From positions 1 to 64,000 of the forward strand of contig DASXCQ010000033.1 in NCBI GenBank assembly GCA_036491115.1: a stretch of 64,000 bases of DNA, in the 5' to 3' direction. This DNA comes from DATEPR01 sp036491115. Its GTDB lineage: Bacteria > Actinomycetota > Actinomycetes > Mycobacteriales > Pseudonocardiaceae. The notes under the pieces were generated by a model that was given only the letters and a program-made list of their open reading frames with translations, did not search any database and was not told the origin of the DNA. A program made the translations under genes and the position numbers. Of the stretch, positions 45,149-53,186 are shown piece after piece. Each line of letters starts with the position of its first letter. The stretch's first letter is position 1.

Positions 45149-45709
45149 TCAGGTCGGGATGCGGTAGCGGAGGTGTACGACGCCGTTGCCGAACCGGCGG
45201 TCATCGATCAGCTCGAAGTCGACGCGGGTGTCGCTGGTCAGCGCGGGCTTGCCTCCGCCGAGGACCACGGGCCAGACGAACAGTTGGTACTCGTCGACCA
45301 GCCCGGCCTGGACGGCCTGCGCCGCGAGGTGCGCGCCTCCGATCAGGACGTCGCCGCCGGCCGCGTCCTTCAGTTCCTGCACCGCGGCGCGGTCGAAGCG
45401 GCGTTCGATCCGGGTGTTGGTGGTGGACACCGCGTCCAGGGTCGTGGAGTAGACGACCTTGTTCGGCGCCTGCCATGCGGTCGCGAAGTCGCCCATGAGG
45501 TCGGACTGCGCGGCGATGGCGGCGTCGGTCTCCCACACGGCCATCGTTTCGTACAGGCGCCGACCGTAGAGGAGCGTGCACACGGACCGCAGGAGGCCGG
45601 TGGTGAACGCGAATACGTCGTCGTCGTACGGGAACAGGTCGAAGACGCCGCGTTCGTCCTCGATGTAGCCGTCAAGGGACACGTTCGTCAGATAGATCAG
45701 CTTGGCCAT
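45149..45709 (-). CDS. RibD/dihydrofolate-reductase-like protein
   Basis: 186 residues, complete: MAKLIYLTNVSLDGYIEDE (strand and SLDG motif), LLYGRRLYETMAVWE and GGDVLIGGAHLAAQAVQAGL, then VLGGGKPAL. This is the standard RibD C-terminal/DHFR-like fold (NADPH-dependent reductase of unknown substrate). It lies 11 bp downstream of the TetR gene, so probably one transcript. The paralogue at 15389-15996 is frameshifted. Confidence 0.85.
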   Translation of the reverse strand: MAKLIYLTNVSLDGYIEDERGVFDLFPYDDDVFAFTTGLLRSVCTLLYGRRLYETMAVWETDAAIAAQSDLMGDFATAWQAPNKVVYSTTLDAVSTTNTRIERRFDRAAVQELKDAAGGDVLIGGAHLAAQAVQAGLVDEYQLFVWPVVLGGGKPALTSDTRVDFELIDDRRFGNGVVHLRYRIPT

Positions 45710-45720
45710 GGCCGGTCAAC

Positions 45721-46311
45721 CTACTGTTCCTGGTAGAGGTGGGCCAGCAGACCGAGCGCGCGTTCGAACACCTCCGGGGTGACCAGACCGGGGGCCAGGC
45801 GCTGGTAGATCTGCAGGCCGACCACCAGCGCCTGGCCGATGGCCCAGGCCTGGACGGCCGTGGCCCCCGAGGTGAGCTCGTCGCCATCGGCGTCGGCCAG
45901 TTCCTGGAGGCGGCGTTCGATTCCGCTGCTGTAGCGCTGCAGCAGGTCCGGGGCACGCAGCAGCGCGGCGAAGAACTCCAGAAACATTGCCAGCTCCGCC
46001 TTGTCGCCGGGCTCCTCCACGGCGACGGCGCGGCTGAACTCCGCCAGCCGCTCGCGCAGGGGCCGCGACTCGTCGTAGAGCATGGTCACGTGATTGGGGG
46101 TCGCGTCCCGGCCTGCTTCGATCACGGTGAGCAGGAGATCCTCCTTGCTGGCGAAGTGCCCGTAGATGGCGCCCTTGGTCACCTCCGCCGCCTCCGCGAT
46201 CTGCTCCAGCGATGTCGCGGCGTAGCCGCGCTCGAGGAACAGCCGCTGCGCCTCCGCCAGCAGCCGCTGCCGCGTGCGCTCCTTGGACTCCGCTCTGGTC
46301 ACCCTGGCCAC
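45721..46311 (-). CDS. TetR-family regulator
   Basis: 196 residues from GTG 46311 (ATG 46329 or 46335 would add 6-8). HTH at the N-terminus: TRQRLLAEAQRLFLERGYAA, TSLEQIAEAAEVTKGAIYGHFASKEDLL. It is divergent from the cytochrome P450. The palindrome at 46359-46372 between the two starts is the likely operator. The ligand-binding C-terminal domain (about 75-196) gives no ligand clue. Confidence 0.85.
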   Translation of the reverse strand: MARVTRAESKERTRQRLLAEAQRLFLERGYAATSLEQIAEAAEVTKGAIYGHFASKEDLLLTVIEAGRDATPNHVTMLYDESRPLRERLAEFSRAVAVEEPGDKAELAMFLEFFAALLRAPDLLQRYSSGIERRLQELADADGDELTSGATAVQAWAIGQALVVGLQIYQRLAPGLVTPEVFERALGLLAHLYQEQ

Positions 46312-46358
46312 GCCCTCATGCTGCCACATTGGCATACCACAGGTTTTGGAGTACCGTC

Positions 46359-46372
46359 GGTATCCGGATACC
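46359..46372. promoter_or_regulatory. TetR-type palindrome between tetR and P450
   Basis: GGTATCC-GGATACC is a perfect 14-bp palindrome, with outer TACC (46352) and GGTA (46376) arms placed symmetrically. It lies 9 bp before ATG 46381, so bound repressor would block both transcription units. Confidence 0.72.
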
Positions 46373-46404
46373 ATAGGTACATGAACTGGGGGAGGATGTC
46401 GAGG

Positions 46405-47664
46405 ATGGGTCTCGGAGAGCGAGTCAAGAATCACGTCGTCGAGCCGGCCGTGCTGCGGCTGTTGCAGTGGCGAGGCGATCCGGTCGCCCGGCTGCTGCTC
46501 CCGGCGACGAAGGCCGATCCGTACCCGCTGTACGCGCGGGTGCGGGAGCGCGGCCTGGTGCGCAGCCCGCTCGGCCCGTTCGTCGCGGCCGACCACGCCA
46601 CGGTGGCGAACATCTTGCGGGACCGTCGGTTCAGCAGCTCGCCGGTGCACCAGCGCGGCTATCGCCCGCCGTCCTACCCGCCCGGTGATCCGCGGGCCGG
46701 GCTGCCCGCATCGGACCTGCTCACGATGGACCCGCCCGACCACACCCGGCTGCGCCGGCTCGTGGCCGGCGCGTTCACCCCGAAGACCATCGGCGGACTC
46801 GAGCCGTGGATCCGCGACGTCGCGGTCGGGCTACTGGCGGCCGCGGACGACGTGGCCGGCTTCGATCTGATCGACGCGTTGGCCTTCCCCCTGCCGATCG
46901 CGGTCATCTGCCATCTGCTCGGCGTACCGACTGAGGACCAGGCACAGTTCCGGGCCTGGGGCCACGCCGTGGCCGCCACCCTGGACCCCCAGACGGCGGC
47001 GACCGCGCAGACCCGCGACGCCGAACTGGCGCTGACCGGCTACCTGCGAGACCTGGTGGGCCGCCGCCGGGCCGATCCCGACGACACTGTCCTGTCCACA
47101 TTGATCTCCGCCGAGGACGAGGGTGACCGGCTCAGTTCCGCCGAACTGGTCAGCACGGCGTTGCTGCTGCTGATCGCCGGATTCGAGACCACCGTGAACC
47201 TGATCGGCAACGGCACCGTCGCCCTGCTGCGCGACCCGGACAGCTGGCATCGGCTGCGCGAGGATCCGGCCCTGATACCCGGGGCGATCCAGGAGATGCT
47301 CCGCCACGACAGTCCGGTCCAGTTGACCACCCGGATCGCCACCGAGGATGTCGAGGTCGGCGGCAACGTGATCGCGGCGGGCAGGGCCGTCATCGTGTCG
47401 ATCGGCGGCGCCAACCGCGACCCGCGAGTCTTCGAGCAGCCCGACGTGTTCCGCATCGACCGGCCGGACCCTGGCCGGCACCTGTCTTTCTCCCTCGGCA
47501 TGCATCACTGCCTCGGCGCCTCACTGGCCCGGCTGGAAGGCCGCATCGCCATCGAGGAGCTGACCAGGCGGTACCCGGCGCTCGAACTGGCCGCTCCGCC
47601 GACCCGCCGCCCGCTCCTGGTACTGCGCGGCTTCGAGAGTGTTTCCGTCCGCGCCACGACCTGA
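46405..47664 (+). CDS. Cytochrome P450
   Basis: 419 residues from ATG 46405, which has GGGGGAGG at 9 nt. ATG 46381 adds eight residues but has no ribosome binding site. Key elements: I-helix IAGFETT, K-helix EMLRHDSPV (ExxR), PERF-region equivalent DVFRIDRPDPGRH, heme loop FSLGMHHCLGASLARLEG with the Cys ligand. Class I bacterial type, needing separate ferredoxin/reductase; none is adjacent. Regulated by the divergent TetR, by inference. Confidence 0.87.
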   Translation: MGLGERVKNHVVEPAVLRLLQWRGDPVARLLLPATKADPYPLYARVRERGLVRSPLGPFVAADHATVANILRDRRFSSSPVHQRGYRPPSYPPGDPRAGLPASDLLTMDPPDHTRLRRLVAGAFTPKTIGGLEPWIRDVAVGLLAAADDVAGFDLIDALAFPLPIAVICHLLGVPTEDQAQFRAWGHAVAATLDPQTAATAQTRDAELALTGYLRDLVGRRRADPDDTVLSTLISAEDEGDRLSSAELVSTALLLLIAGFETTVNLIGNGTVALLRDPDSWHRLREDPALIPGAIQEMLRHDSPVQLTTRIATEDVEVGGNVIAAGRAVIVSIGGANRDPRVFEQPDVFRIDRPDPGRHLSFSLGMHHCLGASLARLEGRIAIEELTRRYPALELAAPPTRRPLLVLRGFESVSVRATT

Positions 47665-47714
47665 CCGCTTTCCGTCAATTTCCTGCCAATACGGCTACCC
47701 CGATTAATTGGGCA

Positions 47715-47748
47715 ATTTCACCCGGCGCGACACACGTCCGGGTGAAAT
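47715..47748. terminator. Hairpin downstream of the P450 gene
   Basis: ATTTCACCCGG (47715-47725) and CCGGGTGAAAT (47738-47748) are perfect 11-bp arms around a 12-nt loop. It lies 50 bp after the P450 stop and 200 bp before the next start. No clear T-tract follows, so an operator for the agglutinin-like gene is the alternative. Confidence 0.5.
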
Positions 47749-47948
47749 CCAAGCCGCGGGCATTTTCTCCGCGATTTTCGCCATCGCATGGTCCCCACCA
47801 GCGGAAACGGTACGGCGGAGTGATCGGGACCGAAGGCGGGACGATATACGCAGCGGCGCCACCTGATTCCCCGAAGGATATCTTGTCGTGCGGCGGCGGC
47901 GGGTGCAGCGTGGGACACGTCCCGAACGCTCTCCCTTCCGAGGATGCC

Positions 47949-49013
47949 ATGACGCTCTTGCGAATCAGCCCGACGGAGACGACTGAACTCTTCACCCCGC
48001 CCGTGCCTGAGCCGCGCGTTGAACCGGGTGACCGGCTTGCCGGCCACCCGCACGCTCTGCGCCGCGGCGAGGACGGCCCCGATCGTGCCGACGGTGAAGG
48101 CCCGCCCGTTGTGCTCAGTGGGCCGATCCCCGCGGATCAGATCGATGCGAACACGCCCTATGTCATCCAGGACGCCTACGGGCGGGTAATGAACGTTCAG
48201 AACGCGGGAGGTGATGCCTGGGATTGGGCGTATTTCGGAGCGTACGACAGCTATTGGACCGACGTGCTTCCGCTGTACTTCTCGGAGAATCCGCTCACCG
48301 CGCCCGCGTCGCTGATCGTGCAGGCACGCAACTGGCCGCTTCATGCGAATGGTACGGCAACCTCGTGGGAGTATGCCTTCTGGGCGCCATCGGACTACGG
48401 CAGTTCCTATCCGGTGACGCCATTCGCCGCGAACGTCGTCCAGACCAACCCGGATGGCTCCCAGTCCTACAACCTGGTGTGGAAGAACAACGGAACGTCC
48501 ATGAGTCTGTGCGCGGACTCCGGCTCCTGGAACTGGGCGTATGTCTCGAGCACCAACAACTCCGCCATGTTCACCTTCCACAAATTCTATGTGGAGCAGA
48601 AGAAGCTGGACAGTCTGTTCAAGGCGACGTGGCCCGGATCGAGTTACGACCTGAAGGTCAACACGGGCGACCTGTACTACGAGGCGATCACGACCGGGCA
48701 GGCGATGTCGACCTACCAGAACTCCGGACTCGCCGGATACGGCTGGAAGGCCAACTACTTCGATTGCGACGACTTCAGCTACGTGTACAAGGCGCAGGCG
48801 TCCAAGGACGCGTACGCCGCCACGCCGGAGTACGGCTACGCGGTGGGCATCATCTTCGCGTGGGCACCGAGCGGCGCCCACGCCGTCAACGTCTTCATCG
48901 ACACGAGCGGCACCGTTCAGATCATCGAGCCGCAGAACGGTCAGATCGTCCCGGGGAAGAACTGGACGGATCACAACGGCGCGGCGTACTCGCCGTACTT
49001 CATCCTGATGTAG
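47949..49013 (+). CDS. Agglutinin-C-like cysteine protease (MOA-type) protein
   Basis: 354 residues. The N-terminal 55 are disordered, with no signal peptide. About 60-215 is a Trp/Tyr-rich beta region (DAWDWAYFGAYDSYW, NWAYVSSTNNSAMFTFHKF). The C-terminal 140 resemble the papain-like protease domain of the Marasmius oreades agglutinin: Cys273 (YFDCDDFSYVYK), His311 (GAHAVNVFI) and Glu327 (QIIEPQNGQI), spaced 38 and 16 residues, close to that lectin's Cys-His-Glu triad. GAGG lies 5 nt before ATG 47949. It may be a defence or anti-competitor enzyme; target unknown. Confidence 0.65.
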   Translation: MTLLRISPTETTELFTPPVPEPRVEPGDRLAGHPHALRRGEDGPDRADGEGPPVVLSGPIPADQIDANTPYVIQDAYGRVMNVQNAGGDAWDWAYFGAYDSYWTDVLPLYFSENPLTAPASLIVQARNWPLHANGTATSWEYAFWAPSDYGSSYPVTPFAANVVQTNPDGSQSYNLVWKNNGTSMSLCADSGSWNWAYVSSTNNSAMFTFHKFYVEQKKLDSLFKATWPGSSYDLKVNTGDLYYEAITTGQAMSTYQNSGLAGYGWKANYFDCDDFSYVYKAQASKDAYAATPEYGYAVGIIFAWAPSGAHAVNVFIDTSGTVQIIEPQNGQIVPGKNWTDHNGAAYSPYFILM

Positions 49014-49157
49014 CCGGTGGCACCCACTTGGCCGAGTGCCGGCCTGCGGACAGGCAACTTCCGCGGGCCGGCGCGGTTCTGTCGGGCCGGTCCGGCTACT
49101 CGCCGTGGTACTGGACTTCCTCCTGGACGGCATCGCGACCCAGCTACCGGGTCAGGT

Positions 49158-49847
49158 TCACGCTCGATAGGTCCCGAGGAAGACCGTGACGGCCCGGTCG
49201 GCGATCCGGCGCGCCGCGCCGGTGTCGGCCGGTGTGTCGTCGAGGTGGAACATGCCGTGGTCCAGCGCCCGGCCGAGGACGAGGTACGCGTAGTCGTCGG
49301 CGGCATCGGCCGGGCCGCCGGTGACCAGGCCCCGGTCGCGCAGCCGGTCGAACACGTCGGCGAGCGCGGCGAGCACTCGCCCCGGAGCCCGCCGGTAGTA
49401 CTCGGCGGCCAGTTCTGGGAAGCGGTTCGTCTCGCCGATGATCAGCCGGCGCAGCGCGAGCACCTGTGGGTTCAGCACGGCGGACAGGTACTGGTGGGCG
49501 AGTGCGCGCAGCGCGGGCTCGAGCTCCTCCGGTGTGCGGACCCCGGCCAGCGCCTCCGGCAGGCTCAGAGCGAACCGCTCGGCGGTCGCCGTCACGCCGA
49601 CCACGATCTCCCGGAACAGCGTCTCCTTGTCCCGGAACTGGTTGTAGACGGTCTGTTTGGACACGGACGCCGCGGCGGCGATCTGGTCGGTACTCGTGCC
49701 CTGGTAGCCGTGGCGCAGGAACAGGCCGGTGGCGGCGCGCACGATCGCCGCCCGCTTGCCGGTCTGCCCGTCGGGCGTGGCCGGGGCACCGGCGCCGATC
49801 CGCACGATCAGCTCGTCCACCGCGGCGGTGTCAGCCGGTTCGGCCAT
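49158..49847 (-). CDS. TetR-family regulator
   Basis: 229 residues from ATG 49847 (GAGGG upstream). HTH: GKRAAIVRAATGLFLRHGYQ, TSTDQIAAAASVSKQTVYNQFRDKETLF. The C-terminal helical domain (about 105-229) is of the TetR_C type with LALRRLIIGETNRFPELAAEYY. Divergent from the DUF998 membrane protein. Three CAGTAC repeats (49894, 49906, 49929) lie between them. Confidence 0.83.
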   Translation of the reverse strand: MAEPADTAAVDELIVRIGAGAPATPDGQTGKRAAIVRAATGLFLRHGYQGTSTDQIAAAASVSKQTVYNQFRDKETLFREIVVGVTATAERFALSLPEALAGVRTPEELEPALRALAHQYLSAVLNPQVLALRRLIIGETNRFPELAAEYYRRAPGRVLAALADVFDRLRDRGLVTGGPADAADDYAYLVLGRALDHGMFHLDDTPADTGAARRIADRAVTVFLGTYRA

Positions 49848-49893
49848 TGCCCTCAACTCCTTCGAAAAAATCCTCGCCGGGCACTGGACCGCA

Positions 49894-49935
49894 CAGTACC
49901 AAGCGCAGTACCGTCTGGTCCAATCACTCAGTACT
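49894..49935. repeat. CAGTAC repeats in the tetR/DUF998 intergenic region
   Basis: CAGTACC occurs at 49894 and 49906 (12 bp apart), and CAGTACT at 49929. TGGACC (49885) and GGTCCA (49917) flank the first two copies as an inverted pair. A plausible operator region for the divergent TetR. Confidence 0.45.
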
Positions 49936-49980
49936 AAATAGTCCACTTAATAAGACTCAGCAGTCCAGAAGGAGTTCCCG

Positions 49981-50748
49981 ATGAACACCATGGCTTCCGC
50001 GTCCCCGCCGCTCGGCCGGGGCGAGTGCGACCGCACCAGCGCCATCACCCGCTCCCTGCTCGGTTACGGCGTGCTCGCCGGCCCGTTCTACCTGGTCGTC
50101 AGCGTGGTCCAGGCCGTGACCAGACAGGGTTTCGACCTGGCGCACGACGACTGGAGCCTGCTGGCCAACGGCAGCCTCGGCTGGCTACAGATCACCAACC
50201 TGGTGCTGTCCGGTCTGATGACCATCGCCGCCGCCGTCGGCATGCGCCGGTCCCTGCGCGGCACGACCGGTGGCACCTGGGGACCTCGCCTGATCACCGG
50301 CTACGGTGTCGGGCTCGTCCTGGCCGGGGTGTTCGTGGCCGATCCGATGGACGGCTTCCCCGTCGGTGCTCCGCCCGGACGCCCGGCGAGCACCTCATGG
50401 CATGCGATGCTGCACCTGCTCGCCGGCGGTCTCGGGTTCCTGTGCCTGATCGCGGCCTGCCTGGTGTTCGCCCGCCGCTTCGCCGGGCAGCGCCGCCGCG
50501 GCTGGGCCGGCTACTCGGTGCTCAGCGGCACGCTGTTCCTGGTGTCCTTCCTCGGGATCGCCAGCGGATCGGGCAGCGCCGCCATCGTTCTCGGGTTCAC
50601 CGCCGGTGTGGTGGTCGCCTGGGCGTGGCTGGCCGCCGTGTCGATCCACGGGTACCGCGCCACCCCGAAGATCAGTGCCGGTATCCGGGCCTCGCACAGT
50701 TCTCCTGACGCGGCAGCCGCTCTGTCCGGTGAGCGCCGGGCGACGTGA
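49981..50748 (+). CDS. DUF998 membrane protein
   Basis: 255 residues, six predicted helices beginning LLGYGVLAGPFYLVVSVVQAVTR (about 22-44), with GYGVGLVLAGVFVADPMDGFP (about 103-123), the DUF998 signature segment. Function unknown. The divergent TetR suggests inducible expression. The tail after about 235 is hydrophilic. Confidence 0.75.
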   Translation: MNTMASASPPLGRGECDRTSAITRSLLGYGVLAGPFYLVVSVVQAVTRQGFDLAHDDWSLLANGSLGWLQITNLVLSGLMTIAAAVGMRRSLRGTTGGTWGPRLITGYGVGLVLAGVFVADPMDGFPVGAPPGRPASTSWHAMLHLLAGGLGFLCLIAACLVFARRFAGQRRRGWAGYSVLSGTLFLVSFLGIASGSGSAAIVLGFTAGVVVAWAWLAAVSIHGYRATPKISAGIRASHSSPDAAAALSGERRAT

Positions 50749-50908
50749 CCGTCCGGGCGAATCAGTGCGGCGCCGGCCGGCCGGCCTCCGTAGCTACTGT
50801 GGACGGTCAGTGGTCAAGATTCCGCGCCAGCGGTGTGGCCGCTCCCGCATTCTGTGCCCGGCCGGTCGGGCGGCCCAACGCATTCCCGGCGGTCGCGCAC
50901 CGCGACAG

Positions 50909-51346
50909 TCAGCGGTGCCGATTCGGGTCCGGTGAGAGGGTCGGCCGCGGCTCGACCCGGGCATCCGTGGGCGTGCCGTGGGCCACCTCGCCGACGTCGC
51001 GCTGCTGCGGCACGTCCAGCTCCACGGCCATGGCTTCCTCCCGACGCCGGTTCAGCAGCGCCAGCATGACCCCATACACCGCTGCCACGACGACCAGCAG
51101 GATCCCCACCCGGATCAGGACACGTTGGGGCGCAGCGCCACCCAACGGCAGCACGGCGATCAGCGCCACCAACCCGAGGGTGGCCAGATGGAAGAGCACG
51201 GCGACCAGGCTGGCGGCGGAGGCCGCGCTGCGCCCACTCGACCCGGCGGCGGCGACATAGCTGCGGCCGCTGTTGATGATCAGTCTGCCGACCACGACCA
51301 CGACGACCAAGCCGATGACCAGGAACGCGATCCGTTCTGAGCTCAT
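50909..51346 (-). CDS. Small integral membrane protein
   Basis: 145 residues with three predicted helices (IAFLVIGLVVVVVVGRLII at about 5-23; SLVAVLFHLATLGLVALIAVL; VGILLVVVAAVYGVMLALL), then a polar C-terminal tail. ATG 51346 has GGAGCTAACGAG upstream. No family recognised. Confidence 0.65.
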   Translation of the reverse strand: MSSERIAFLVIGLVVVVVVGRLIINSGRSYVAAAGSSGRSAASAASLVAVLFHLATLGLVALIAVLPLGGAAPQRVLIRVGILLVVVAAVYGVMLALLNRRREEAMAVELDVPQQRDVGEVAHGTPTDARVEPRPTLSPDPNRHR

Positions 51347-51719
51347 CTCGTTAGCTCCTTCCACCACCTGACGCGGACCCGTACCAAGAGTGAGTACCAC
51401 TCGCAGCGAGTAACCAAAACGACAGGCGCCGGATCGCCCATGAATTCTGCGACGTGTCGCGCGTCTGCTCCGTCAGGGGCGCAGCCCATTGCTCGGCAAA
51501 TTCCGGTTCGCCGAAGTCGAGGCCCGTCGGTTCGGCGCGAACACCGGACTGCACACCAAGAAGATCGCGCGCCTGTTGCCCTGATGATCGAGTTGGATCG
51601 GCGGTCGCCCGCCCTCTCAATGTCGTACCAGGCGCCCCTGTGGCCGCCGTGGTTGACTGCGATCGTGACCATGAAAGTCGCCCGAAAGCGTGGTGAGACC
51701 CAACCAGTGGAGGTGTCGG
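51347..51719 (+). other. Gene-poor stretch with a possible coding remnant
   Basis: 373 bp between the small membrane protein and the VOC gene. Positions 51462-51584 read, on the plus strand, RLLRQGRSPLLGKFRFAEVE and ARRFGANTGLHTKKIARLLP to a stop. The codon bias is good but there is no start codon and no family recognised, so it is probably the tail of a lost gene. The rest holds the VOC promoter. Confidence 0.35.
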
Positions 51720-52184
51720 ATGGCCGAGTTCCCACCGTCCCCGGAGGGGATTGTGCTTGCCCACTTCATCGTCTCGGACGATGTCGAGCGCTCTCGGCGC
51801 TTCTACACCGAAGTACTCGGGGGCAGGGCGGTCTTCACCGGAGAGGTGACCTATGTCGCATTGTCCAACAGCTGGATCATCATCAATGTCGGTGGCGGCC
51901 CGACCGATGACAAGCCGGCGGTCACCCTGGAGACGCCACGCGATCCTGACCGGGTCAGCAGCTTCCTCAACATCCGGGTCAAGGACATCGAGGCCGTCTA
52001 CGCCGAATGGAGCGCCCGGGGCGCTCAATTCCTGACGCCGCCGAAACAGCACCAGTACGAGATACGTTGCTACATCCGCGATCCTGACGGTCATCTGATC
52101 GAAGTGGGGCAGACCACGGATCCGGAGGGGGACTGGTCGCCGGCTCACTGGCCATCGAGTACGCCCGCCGACGAGGCCGGGTGA
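51720..52184 (+). CDS. VOC-family (glyoxalase/bleomycin-resistance-like) protein
   Basis: 154 residues: VLAHFIVSDDVERSRRFYTEVLGG (first beta-alpha-beta unit, about 12-35), then VTYVALSNSWIIINVGGGP and CYIRDPDGHLIEVGQT (second unit with the C-terminal Glu metal ligand). Typical single-repeat-pair VOC protein; substrate unknown. GGAGG is 5 nt before ATG. Confidence 0.83.
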   Translation: MAEFPPSPEGIVLAHFIVSDDVERSRRFYTEVLGGRAVFTGEVTYVALSNSWIIINVGGGPTDDKPAVTLETPRDPDRVSSFLNIRVKDIEAVYAEWSARGAQFLTPPKQHQYEIRCYIRDPDGHLIEVGQTTDPEGDWSPAHWPSSTPADEAG

Positions 52185-52379
52185 GTGCCCTCTGCGGCCC
52201 GACTCACCAACCGGATGGCCGGGACGACGGGCGACATGGAGGCGCTCTCGATGTGGGCGGGACGGCACGTCGCGCTCGCCAGGCAGCGGCGGACCCTTGT
52301 CCGGCCCCGCCGTGCTGAGGTGTCCCACCGGTGCGTGGTGGGTACTCGCGAGCAGGGACACCGGGCGCGAGGAGGCGCG

Positions 52380-52616
52380 ATGACGGCACGCGAGACCATC
52401 CGTAGGCGCCGCCTGCGGGAGGCGAGCACCGAGGTCGGCCGGCACTGGGAGATGTTGCAGGAGAGGGTGCCCGCACCCGTGCTGCGCCTGCTGGTCACGC
52501 TGCCGTGGCTGATGCGCCGGATGCCGGTTCCGTTCTGGGTGCCGCTGGCACTGATGCTCGTGCGCCGCATCCGACGGCGCAGAGCGAAGCAGCGCATTGT
52601 CGGTCGACAACGATGA
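52380..52616 (+). CDS. Small basic protein with hydrophobic patch
   Basis: 78 residues, rich in Arg (RETIRRRRLREA, LVRRIRRRRAKQR), with a central hydrophobic segment VLRLLVTLPWLMRRMPVPFWVPLALML that may associate with the membrane. GAGGAGG precedes the ATG at ideal spacing. Family unknown. A longer frame from 52185 has no supporting start. Confidence 0.55.
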   Translation: MTARETIRRRRLREASTEVGRHWEMLQERVPAPVLRLLVTLPWLMRRMPVPFWVPLALMLVRRIRRRRAKQRIVGRQR

Positions 52617-53186
52617 ACAGGACGACGCGGATCCACTCTGGACTCGTCGTCGGCCGCGCGCTGGGCGTCTGGCTTTGTGCCTTCGGGAGGACCAGCCGCG
52701 CCCATCGGGGAGGCCGACCGGCGTGATCAGCCGACCGGCAACGTGGGCGCGAACCGGGGTCCATCCCGGATCGAGATCGCTTCCATCATCGGCCGGTACT
52801 TGGTGTTGTGGAACACGGTGAACGACCATGCGCCGCCTGGACCCGTCCCTGGTCGACCCGGACAGTCCACCGGCCACCAGCGCGCGGTTGGTGCCGGCGC
52901 CACGTCGCCTGCCGGCCCGACCGCACCGCCGCTGATCCTCTGCCAGGGCATTCCACTGTGGATGGTAACGCGGTGACCCCTCGATTGGGGGGTGCGCCGG
53001 ACGGCCCGTAGTGGGAGCATCGCTCTGTGCAAGGCTTGTCGGAAACAGTAATGGGAGTGGCGAAGTCGTAGCGTCCTCGGTGCAGGGTCGGGCGTGAGGT
53101 TTCCGTCATCTGAGGTCACACCGAGGATTCCCGCCACGTCCGTCGTCCCGCAAACCGGGTGACGGACGTGGCGGGTCCTTGTGTTC
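52617..53186. other. Gene-free region ending in a terminator
   Basis: 570 bp. I see no coding pattern. The only clear structure is the hairpin at 53130-53175. Confidence 0.6.
53130..53175 (-). terminator. Strong intrinsic terminator
   Basis: CCCGCCACGTCCGTC (53130-53144) and GACGGACGTGGCGGG (53161-53175) are perfect 15-bp arms with a 16-nt loop that itself contains CCCG/CGGG. It lies 11 bp past the stop of the TPR gene. T-rich sequence also follows on the plus strand, so it may act in both directions. Confidence 0.85.

Noticed and set aside
52980..53110. Possible tRNA or small RNA in the 52.6-53.2 kb gap
   Set aside because: No cloverleaf or TPsiC-like GTTCRA element could be found; only the terminator hairpin is supported.
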